DNA from: Clostridia bacterium | Lineage (GTDB): Bacteria > Bacillota > Clostridia > Lachnospirales > Anaerotignaceae | DNA length: 56,966 nucleotides | Assembly: GCA_022651385.1 (NCBI GenBank) | Contig: JALCQR010000003.1 | Span: 1 to 56,966 of the forward strand | Direction: 5' to 3' | Part shown: piece by piece, positions 50,268-56,966 of the stretch | How positions within the stretch are numbered: the first letter of the stretch is position 1 | Layout of the letters: the number at the start of each line of letters is the position of its first letter | Made by a program: the position numbers and the translations under genes | Notes under the pieces: generated by a model | The model's database searches: none | Told to the model about the DNA's origin: nothing | The model's input: the letters and a program-made list of their open reading frames with translations, nothing else

Positions 50268-50914
50268 TATTTTTTCATATATTCCTCCATACGACCAAGT
50301 ACGTCAGAATATTCCTTTTTTGTTTTCAGATAATCAAAAATATCCATTACAGTAATTATTGCGTGTACATTAAGGCCAAATTCTTCTTTTACTTCCATAA
50401 CTGCAGTTTTTTCCGGGTTATTGCCGACCTCACAGCGGTTTACCGATATAAACATATCATTTACTTTAACATCCGCTGCCGATTTTAATATAGGCATTGT
50501 CTCTCTGATTGCGGTTCCGGCCGTAATAACATCCTCGATTATTATTACACGGTCCCCGTCTTTAGGCATATATCCTACAAGATTTCCGCCCTCTCCATGG
50601 TCTTTTTTTTCTTTTCTGTTAAAGAAATACGGCTTATCCATATTGTACTCATTTGCGAGATTTGCCGCTGTAGCCGCAACAAGTGGTATGCCTTTATACG
50701 CAGGCCCGAACATTGCGTCAAACTCACATCCACATGTGTTTTTTATTAATTTTGAGTAAAACTTAGAAAGTGTAGCTATCTGTTTTCCTGTTCTGTAATT
50801 TCCGGTATTTACAAAATACGGCGTTTTTCTGCCGCTTTTAGTAATAAATTCGCCGAAACGCAAAACATCGGCACTCAGCATAAATTCTATAAACTCAAGT
50901 TTTGAAGCATCCAT
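50255..50914 (-). CDS. pyrE: Orotate phosphoribosyltransferase
   Basis: Adds phosphoribose to orotate, giving orotidine monophosphate. The 219 residues carry the PRPP motif VIIIEDVITAGTAIRETMP, GPAYKGIPLVAATAANLA and the FFNRKEKKDHGEGG loop. The KSGRKTPYFVNTGNYRTG stretch is typical of PyrE. It is the last gene of the pyr operon, 19 bases after pyrD. GAGGACAG precedes the ATG at 50914. The product is decarboxylated by PyrF, which could be the gene truncated at the right edge. Confidence 0.96.
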   Translation of the reverse strand: MDASKLEFIEFMLSADVLRFGEFITKSGRKTPYFVNTGNYRTGKQIATLSKFYSKLIKNTCGCEFDAMFGPAYKGIPLVAATAANLANEYNMDKPYFFNRKEKKDHGEGGNLVGYMPKDGDRVIIIEDVITAGTAIRETMPILKSAADVKVNDMFISVNRCEVGNNPEKTAVMEVKEEFGLNVHAIITVMDIFDYLKTKKEYSDVLGRMEEYMKKYCIF

Positions 50915-50933
50915 TTTCTGTCCTCTTTTCTTA

Positions 50934-51845
50934 TCAGTCTATTATACCTCTGATTTCAGAAAGATTTTTAATATTATTTTCATACATAAATTTTTCTATT
51001 CCGTCTGCAATTTCAGTTGTAGCTTTCGGATTCATAAAATTGGCTGTGCCCACCGAAATCATAGTCGCTCCGGCCATAATAAACTCAATTGCGTCATCGC
51101 TGTTAATTATTCCGCCCATTCCTATTACAGGAACATCAACACATTTGCATACCTGATACACCATTCTTACGGCAACCGGTTTTATTGCAGGACCTGAAAA
51201 GCCGCCTATTTTATTAGCCAAAACAGGCTTACGTTTTTTAATGTCTATTTTCATTCCCATAAGAGTATTTATAAGAGATAAAGCGTCAGCACCTCCGCTT
51301 ACAGCAGCTTTGGCAATTTCGGTAATATCAGTTACATTGGGGCTTAATTTGACAATCAATGGTTTCTTGCAATATTTCTTTACGCTTTTTACAACTTTTT
51401 CAACCATCGGTGCCACAGTACCGAAAGCAATACCCCCTTCACGTACATTTGGGCATGATATATTAAGCTCAAGCATGTCCACATCGGCGTCAGACATTAT
51501 CTCTGCAATGTCGCAGTATTCCCCGATTGTGTGGCCGCATATATTTACTATAATCTTAGTATCATACTTTTTAAGAAAAGGAATATCGTTTTCAATAAAC
51601 CATTTTGCACCGGGATTTTGAAGTCCGACTGAATTAAGCATGCCGCCGTAAACCTCGGCAATCCTCGGCGAATCATTTCCCTTCCACGGTACAGAAGAGA
51701 CACCTTTAACTGTAACGGCACCAATCCTGTTAATGTCAACAAAATCCGAAAATTCCCTTCCCGAACCAAATGTTCCGGAAGCCGTAGTGACAGGATTTTT
51801 CATTTCAATACCGCATATATTTACAGTAGTATCAATGTCAGTCAT
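50934..51845 (-). CDS. pyrD: Dihydroorotate dehydrogenase B, catalytic subunit
   Basis: Oxidises dihydroorotate to orotate using FMN, passing electrons through PyrK to NAD. The 303 residues carry MKNPVTTASGTFGSG, the GAVTVKGVS lysine, GMLNSVGLQNPG, MLELNISCPNVREGG with the active-site cysteine, LIVKLSPNVTDI, INTLMGMKIDIKKRKPVLA, GGFSGPAIKPVAVRM and IGMGGIINSDDAIEFIMAGA. This is the class 1B type paired with PyrK. Its start overlaps the pyrK stop by 8 bases. Confidence 0.97.
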   Translation of the reverse strand: MTDIDTTVNICGIEMKNPVTTASGTFGSGREFSDFVDINRIGAVTVKGVSSVPWKGNDSPRIAEVYGGMLNSVGLQNPGAKWFIENDIPFLKKYDTKIIVNICGHTIGEYCDIAEIMSDADVDMLELNISCPNVREGGIAFGTVAPMVEKVVKSVKKYCKKPLIVKLSPNVTDITEIAKAAVSGGADALSLINTLMGMKIDIKKRKPVLANKIGGFSGPAIKPVAVRMVYQVCKCVDVPVIGMGGIINSDDAIEFIMAGATMISVGTANFMNPKATTEIADGIEKFMYENNIKNLSEIRGIID

Positions 51846-52614
51846 CCCAAATCACCTCGTCACTCATAAAAACAGGTCCGTCCTTGCATACTTTCAGATT
51901 CTGCCAGTCGCTGTCGCCTTTTTTCTGTATTTTGACGGTACAGCCTACACATGCCCCGATTCCGCAGGCCATTCTCTCCTCAAGTGATATCTGCGCCGGT
52001 ATATTGTTTTCTGCTGCCCATTTTGAAACATATTTAAGCATTATTTTAGGTCCGCACGAAAAAAGCATATCCCCTTCAGGCTGTATATCGTTTAAAAGCT
52101 CTACAACATTTCCTTTCATTCCGGTGTTTCCGTCATCAGAACATATAAAAACCTCAGCACCAAGATTTCTGAAATCATCTTCATAAATCGGTTTACTTTT
52201 TGCACCCAAAAACACAAATTTCCGGCCTTCAATATGTTTGCAAAGTTCAACAAGAGGCGGTATTCCTATTCCGCCGCCAACTATTATGTTTTTCTCATAT
52301 TTTTTAGACAAATCAAATCCGTTTCCCAAAGGCCCCACAACTTTAAGCTCACAGCCGACAGGACATTTACTGAAAAAATCTGTACCTTTTCCCACAACTT
52401 GATACGTTACAATAATATTTCCCTCTATGGCATCTATTTCATTAATGCTTATAGGTCTGGGAAGAATATTCTCCCCAAGACCTGTATAAATATTTATAAA
52501 CTGACCGCTTACCGCCATTCTTGAAATTTCAGGAAGTGACAGAGTCATTCTGAAAATGCTATCTTGAATTTCCTCATTTTCAAGAATCTCGGCCATTTCA
52601 ATTATCTTTTGCAT
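51838..52614 (-). CDS. pyrK: Dihydroorotate dehydrogenase B, electron transfer subunit PyrK
   Basis: Carries FAD and a 2Fe-2S cluster and links PyrD to NAD. In its 258 residues FINIYTGLGENILPRPISI holds the flavin-binding RPIS, GPLGNGFDL and VGGGIGIPPLVEL form the NAD-binding region, and the C-terminal CGIGACVGC with a later VCKDGPVF supplies the four cluster cysteines. The ATG shares its A with the carB stop, so it is translationally coupled to carB. It overlaps pyrD at the other end. Confidence 0.96.
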   Translation of the reverse strand: MQKIIEMAEILENEEIQDSIFRMTLSLPEISRMAVSGQFINIYTGLGENILPRPISINEIDAIEGNIIVTYQVVGKGTDFFSKCPVGCELKVVGPLGNGFDLSKKYEKNIIVGGGIGIPPLVELCKHIEGRKFVFLGAKSKPIYEDDFRNLGAEVFICSDDGNTGMKGNVVELLNDIQPEGDMLFSCGPKIMLKYVSKWAAENNIPAQISLEERMACGIGACVGCTVKIQKKGDSDWQNLKVCKDGPVFMSDEVIWDD

Positions 52615-55600
52615 TATTTTTCAACTGCCTTTATCTCTTCAAGTGCTATTACTTTAACACTGTCTGTTGTTATATTGCTTTCCATTACATCCATAAGTGC
52701 GTTCATTGTGTCAAGCGATGTCATAAGAACTACTGAACATTCGGCTGCAGTTCTTCTTATTTTAAATCCGTCGCTCTGTGCTCTGTTGCCTTTATTAGGA
52801 GTGTTTATTATAAGGTCAATCATTCCGCTTCTTATTGAATCAAGAACATTCGGCACACCTTCGCTTATTTTTCTTACTATCTTAATATGCTCAATACCGT
52901 TTGAAGTAAGGAAGTTTGCCGTACCGTCTGTTGCAAGGAATCTGTAGCCAAGCTGTTCAAGACGCTTTGCTATAGGCAGAAAATCATCCCAATCCTGAGG
53001 CTTTATAGTTACAAGAGCAGTACCGTTTTTGCGGGGTACTACTGTTCCGGCTGCAATAAATCCTTTATACAAAGCATGTTTAAGGTCACGTCCGACACCG
53101 AGTATCTCACCTGTAGACCGCATTTCAGGCCCGAGAGAAACCTCAACATCAGGAAGTTTTTCTGTTGAGAATATAGGCACTTTAATACATACTTTATCAG
53201 GCGTTGGGCAAATACCGCCTTTATAACCCTGTTCTTTCAGTGATTTTCCAAGCATTACATTAGTTGCAATATCTATTATAGGTACACCTGTTACTTTGCT
53301 TATATATGGCACTGTACGGCTTGAACGAGGATTTACCTCAATTATGTTAAGCTGACCATGGTAATCAATAAACTGAATATTTATCATACCAATTACTTTA
53401 AGAGCAACCGAGATTTTCTTGGTTACATCTATAATCTGTTCAATTATGCTTTCAGAAAGATGCTGTGGCGGATAAAGTGAAATTGAATCTCCGGAATGCA
53501 CGCCTGCTCTTTCAAGATGTTCCATTATGCCCGGTATAAGCACATCCGTTCCGTCACAAATCGCGTCTACTTCTATTTCACGGCCTAAAAGATATCTGTC
53601 AATAAGAACTGGATTTTTGTTGTCCTTTGCAAATGCTGCCTCAAGATATTTTCTTATCTGTTTTTCCTCATATGTTATTTCCATTCCCTGACCGCCGAGA
53701 ACATATGACGGACGCACGAGAACTGGATATCCCAGCTCCGAAGCCGCCTTAATGCCTTCTTCAACACTCCATACGGCATGTCCCTTTGGACGGCTTATAC
53801 CAAGAGTTTCAAGAACCTCGTCAAATTTTTCTCTGTCTTCAGCCGCGTCAATCTGTTCAGGCTTTGTGCCATAAATCGGGCAATTCATTTCTTTAAGGAA
53901 TTTGGCAAGCTTGATTGCTGTCTGACCTCCGAACTGAAGTATTATTCCGTCCGGCTTTTCAAGCTCTATTACATTAAAAACGTCCTCTTCGGTAAGCGGC
54001 TCAAAGTAAAGCTTATCAGATGTATCAAAATCTGTTGAAACCGTTTCAGGGTTATTATTTATAATGATTGTCTCAACTCCGGCTTTCTTAAGCGAAAGCA
54101 CCGAGTGAACTGAGCAGTAGTCAAATTCTATTCCCTGTCCGATTCTTATAGGACCTGAGCCGATTACTATTACTTTTTTCTTGTTGCTCGGCGCCGACTC
54201 ATTCACTTGGTCATATGTTGAATAATAATATGGAGTTGCTGCCTCAAATTCCCCGGCACATGTATCAACCATTTTATAGACAGGGATTATATTCCATTTT
54301 TCTCTCAGAGCCATTATTTCAGGCGGCTGTACACCCAGAAGGTCTGCCATGCCTTTATCAGAGAAACCTTTCTTTTTGTATTCTCTGAGTGTATCCTCAT
54401 CCAAGTCTTTCAAAGTCATTGTTTTGAGTTTTTCTTCCATGTCGACAATTTTCTTAATCTTTTTAACAAAGAATTTATCCATGCCTGTAATTTCGCAAGC
54501 CATGTCAACTCTGTAATTTCTTCTTAAAAGCTCCGCAAGGTCGAAAAGTCTTTCGTCGTCAGGTTTTGCTACTCTCTTTTTAAGCTCCTCAAGTGTTTTT
54601 GAGTGGCTGTATTTTCTTTCAAGAGTATACTGTCCTATTTCAAGAGAACGAACACCCTTTAAAAGCGCCTGTTCAAAACTGTTTCCTATGGCCATAACCT
54701 CGCCTGTAGCCATCATCTTTGTTCCGAGATTACGTTTTGCCGTTCTGAATTTATCAAAAGGCCATTTTGGTATTTTGCAGACAACATAGTCTAATGTAGG
54801 CTCAAAGCAGGCACATGTTTTCTTTGTTACAGCGTTTTCTATCTCGTCAAGATTATATCCGAGAGCAATTTTTGCAGCAACTTTTGCAATCGGATATCCT
54901 GTTGCTTTTGACGCAAGGGCCGATGAACGGCTTACACGAGGGTTAATCTCTATTACGGCATAATTGAAACTTTTAGGGTCGAGAGCAAACTGAACATTGC
55001 ATCCGCCTTTTATTTCAATTGAGTCAATTATATCAATAGCGGCTTTTCTTAGCATCTGATATTCTCTGTCGGCAAGAGTCTGGCAGGGAGCCACAACTAT
55101 GGAGTCGCCCGTGTGTATTCCTACAGGGTCCACATTTTCCATTGAGCATACCTGTATACAGTTTCCGGCACCGTCTCTCATTACCTCAAATTCTATTTCT
55201 TTCCAGCCTTTTATGCTTCTTTCTATAAGCACCTGCCCTACACGGCTTAAATGAAGTCCATGCGCAAGTATCTCACGCAGTTCGTCTTCATCATCGGCAA
55301 TGCCTCCGCCTGTTCCGCCAAGAGTATAGGCTGGTCGCACAATTACAGGATATCCTATCTTTTCAGCAAAATTTAAGCCGTCTTCAATATTTGTAACTAT
55401 ATCACTTTCAACTATAGGCTGATTTGTCTTTTCCATAAGGCGTTTGAATGAATCTCTGTCCTCGCCTTCTTTTATAGACTCAATTGATGTGCCAATTACT
55501 CTTACTCCGTATTTTTGAAGTATTCCCTTTTCGTAAAGCTCACATGAAAGATTAAGTCCGGTCTGTCCTCCCATTCCGGCTATAAGAGAATCAGGTTTTT

Positions 55601-55841
55601 CTTTTGCTATTACTTTTTCTACAAATTCAGCTGTAAGCGGCTCAATATATGTATGGTCCGCCATACCTCTGTCTGTCATTATAGTAGCAGGGTTGCTGTT
55701 TACAAGCACAACCTCCACACCTTCGCTTTTTAAAGCCTGCACTGCCTGTGTTCCCGAATAGTCAAACTCGGCTGCCTGTCCGATTACAATAGGGCCTGAA
55801 CCGATTACGAGAACTTTTTTTATAGTATTATCCTTAGGCAT
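52614..55841 (-). CDS. carB: Carbamoyl-phosphate synthase large subunit
   Basis: Makes carbamoyl phosphate from bicarbonate, two ATP and ammonia delivered by CarA. The 1,075 residues contain two ATP-grasp halves: [19 protein letters not shown] begins the first and [17 protein letters not shown] the second, each with family-typical [16 protein letters not shown] segments and EVNPR(V/S)SR. The C-terminal MGS-like domain ([18 protein letters not shown]) is the allosteric region. I chose ATG 55839-55841 with AGAGGTGG upstream; a GTG three codons earlier is less likely. It overlaps the carA stop by 8 bases. Confidence 0.97.
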   Translation of the reverse strand: MPKDNTIKKVLVIGSGPIVIGQAAEFDYSGTQAVQALKSEGVEVVLVNSNPATIMTDRGMADHTYIEPLTAEFVEKVIAKEKPDSLIAGMGGQTGLNLSCELYEKGILQKYGVRVIGTSIESIKEGEDRDSFKRLMEKTNQPIVESDIVTNIEDGLNFAEKIGYPVIVRPAYTLGGTGGGIADDEDELREILAHGLHLSRVGQVLIERSIKGWKEIEFEVMRDGAGNCIQVCSMENVDPVGIHTGDSIVVAPCQTLADREYQMLRKAAIDIIDSIEIKGGCNVQFALDPKSFNYAVIEINPRVSRSSALASKATGYPIAKVAAKIALGYNLDEIENAVTKKTCACFEPTLDYVVCKIPKWPFDKFRTAKRNLGTKMMATGEVMAIGNSFEQALLKGVRSLEIGQYTLERKYSHSKTLEELKKRVAKPDDERLFDLAELLRRNYRVDMACEITGMDKFFVKKIKKIVDMEEKLKTMTLKDLDEDTLREYKKKGFSDKGMADLLGVQPPEIMALREKWNIIPVYKMVDTCAGEFEAATPYYYSTYDQVNESAPSNKKKVIVIGSGPIRIGQGIEFDYCSVHSVLSLKKAGVETIIINNNPETVSTDFDTSDKLYFEPLTEEDVFNVIELEKPDGIILQFGGQTAIKLAKFLKEMNCPIYGTKPEQIDAAEDREKFDEVLETLGISRPKGHAVWSVEEGIKAASELGYPVLVRPSYVLGGQGMEITYEEKQIRKYLEAAFAKDNKNPVLIDRYLLGREIEVDAICDGTDVLIPGIMEHLERAGVHSGDSISLYPPQHLSESIIEQIIDVTKKISVALKVIGMINIQFIDYHGQLNIIEVNPRSSRTVPYISKVTGVPIIDIATNVMLGKSLKEQGYKGGICPTPDKVCIKVPIFSTEKLPDVEVSLGPEMRSTGEILGVGRDLKHALYKGFIAAGTVVPRKNGTALVTIKPQDWDDFLPIAKRLEQLGYRFLATDGTANFLTSNGIEHIKIVRKISEGVPNVLDSIRSGMIDLIINTPNKGNRAQSDGFKIRRTAAECSVVLMTSLDTMNALMDVMESNITTDSVKVIALEEIKAVEK

Positions 55842-56922
55842 TATCTCCACCTCTTTCTATTACTTCAAGAAATCTGTCAAAAAGGAATCCTGAGTCAAGC
55901 GGTCCCGGACAAGCCTCAGGATGGAACTGAACGCTGAATATCGGAAGCTTTGTATGTCTGATTCCCTCAATTGTATTGTCATTTATGTTTATAAACGCTG
56001 CTTCCACATCTTCAGGAAGGTCGCATACTACATACTCATGATTCTGGCTTGTAATATATACACGTCCTGTTTTAAGGTCTTTTACAGGATGATTTCCGCC
56101 GTGATGGCCGAACTTCATTTTCTTTGTATCACCGCCGAGGGCAAGATTTATAAGCTGATTGCCCATACATACACCTATAACCGGTTTTTTGCCAATTATC
56201 TGTCTTACCATTTCTATTATTTCCGGAACATCCTTCGGGTCCCCAGGGCCGTTTGAAAGAAATACCGCATCCGGATTTGCAGCAAGTATTTCGTCTGCCG
56301 GAGTAAATGCCGGGAATACCGTAAGACGGCAGCCTCTCGATACAAAACCCTTTATCAGACCCTTCTTTGTACCCATGTCAACAAAGGCAATATGCTTTCC
56401 CGGGCCGGAAATTTCGTATTTTTCTTTAATTGTTACATCTCTTATTACATTTTTGTTGTTAAGACTTTCAAATTTACGCTTTATCTGGCCTTCAGTAAGG
56501 TCATCACTTCTTAATGTGATTATTCCTCTCATTGTGCCCACATCACGAATTGTTTTAGTAATTGCTCTTGTGTCAACACCTTCTATGCCTGTAACTTTGT
56601 TCTGTCTTAAAAAGTCGTCGAGGTCTATTTCACATCTGAAGTTGCTCGGGAAATCGCATTTTTCCCTCACAACAAAGCCTTTGAGCTTTGGTCCGTCAGA
56701 TTCCATGTCATCAAGGTTAATGCCGTAGTTTCCAATAAGCGGATAAGTCATTACGACAATTTGGCCCGCATATGAAGGGTCCGTGAGAAGCTCTTCATAA
56801 CCTGTCATTCCTGTGTTGAAAACTACCTCGCCAACGGTTTCTTTAAGATAACCGAAAGCTTTTCCGCTGAATCTCATGCCGTTTTCAAGTATAAGTTCGG
56901 CTTTCATAGTTTTTTCATTCAT
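55834..56922 (-). CDS. carA: Carbamoyl-phosphate synthase small subunit
   Basis: A glutaminase that feeds ammonia to CarB. The 362 residues have the N-terminal CarA domain ([20 protein letters not shown], key residues EVVFNT.M.GY, then [22 protein letters not shown]) and a class I glutamine amidotransferase domain: [26 protein letters not shown] with the nucleophile cysteine, GHHGGNHPV and [13 protein letters not shown] chose ATG 56920-56922 behind GAGGAG; the ATG nine bases upstream abuts that site. Its start overlaps the stop of the gene cut by the right edge. Confidence 0.97.
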   Translation of the reverse strand: MNEKTMKAELILENGMRFSGKAFGYLKETVGEVVFNTGMTGYEELLTDPSYAGQIVVMTYPLIGNYGINLDDMESDGPKLKGFVVREKCDFPSNFRCEIDLDDFLRQNKVTGIEGVDTRAITKTIRDVGTMRGIITLRSDDLTEGQIKRKFESLNNKNVIRDVTIKEKYEISGPGKHIAFVDMGTKKGLIKGFVSRGCRLTVFPAFTPADEILAANPDAVFLSNGPGDPKDVPEIIEMVRQIIGKKPVIGVCMGNQLINLALGGDTKKMKFGHHGGNHPVKDLKTGRVYITSQNHEYVVCDLPEDVEAAFININDNTIEGIRHTKLPIFSVQFHPEACPGPLDSGFLFDRFLEVIERGGDNA

Positions 56923-56966
56923 AAAATACATCTCCTCAAATCTGCTTTCATATCAAGAACCGCCTG
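56919..56966 (-). CDS. C-terminal end of an upstream pyr-operon gene (pyrF or other)
   Basis: Sixteen codons read to a TGA that overlaps the carA start in the ATGA arrangement: [15 protein letters not shown]. Length is too short to name the product. In related operons pyrF often precedes carA, so orotidine-5'-phosphate decarboxylase is a guess. Confidence 0.4.
   Translation of the reverse strand, partial: QAVLDMKADLRRCIL

Noticed and set aside
1-56966. CRISPR arrays, tRNA genes, prophage, toxin-antitoxin or defence systems
   Set aside because: No regularly spaced repeats, tRNA-like cloverleaf genes or recognisable phage or defence proteins were seen on either strand.
56932-56966. A PyrR-binding or pyrimidine attenuator site ahead of carA
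   Set aside because: The sequence upstream of carA is the coding end of another gene; the operon's start lies outside the window.

Overview
This 56,966-base window looks like chromosomal core sequence from a low-GC, anaerobic, endospore-forming member of the Clostridia (Firmicutes). The evidence is a spoIIP gene, a glycine T-box, RNase J, an RpoD/DnaG pair, the ireB-ruvX-DUF1292 trio, a class A RNase P RNA, and an oxygen-independent (CbiD/CbiG/CbiK-type) cobalamin pathway. A Lachnospirales-like lineage is my guess only. Nearly all genes lie on the minus strand. The exceptions are an alpha/beta hydrolase, a tautomerase, a GGDEF/EAL protein, a lipoprotein and an O6-alkylguanine-DNA alkyltransferase.

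Layout in plus coordinates. 1-177: one end of an IS3-like element. 219-989: a FlxA-like gene with a flagellar-sigma-type promoter. 1147-7343: rnhB-yraN-pgeF-DUF512-der-plsY-gpsA, read leftwards from a promoter at 7381-7409. 7493-9163: RNase J. 9292-10331: ireB-ruvX-DUF1292. 10422-13064: mtaB, a HAD phosphatase and an unknown gene. 13142-29567: an 18-gene cobalamin operon (cbiK to cbiC). A sigma-A promoter, a cobalamin riboswitch and a rho-independent terminator sit upstream of cbiK at 29635-29872. 29936-31715: a MarR-family regulator with two palindromic operators, and an alpha/beta hydrolase of different base composition. 31764-32176: gene-poor. 32233-32560: rnpB. 32613-39601: dnaG-rpoD, then a copper-amine-oxidase-domain protein, trmK, nif3 and a TGS-domain nucleoside kinase. 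39847-42239: tautomerase and GGDEF/EAL protein. 42280-42527: a hairpin-rich repeat with a 12-bp direct repeat at its ends. 42545-44174: glyQS with its T-box leader. 44217-49117: asnB, a small membrane protein, spoIIP, a lipoprotein and ogt. 49321-56966: panC and the pyrimidine operon carA-carB-pyrK-pyrD-pyrE, with the last codons of another gene at the right edge.

How the genes work together. The cobalamin operon covers sirohydrochlorin to adenosylcobalamin except uroporphyrinogen-III methylation and precorrin-2 oxidation, lower-ligand synthesis and cobalt uptake. It contains a CbiJ-CbiE-CbiT triple fusion and a second, kinase-dead-looking CobU relative. The pyr operon makes orotidine monophosphate from carbamoyl phosphate if the missing pyrB and pyrC lie elsewhere.

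I found no CRISPR array, prophage, toxin-antitoxin or defence island. The window is mostly recognisable housekeeping. The best candidates for something undescribed are the degenerate CobU paralogue, the hairpin repeat that split a shared terminator, the MarR operator arrangement, and the unidentified conserved-looking proteins. Many start codons given here are chosen by ribosome-binding-site position and are shorter than the longest open frame.
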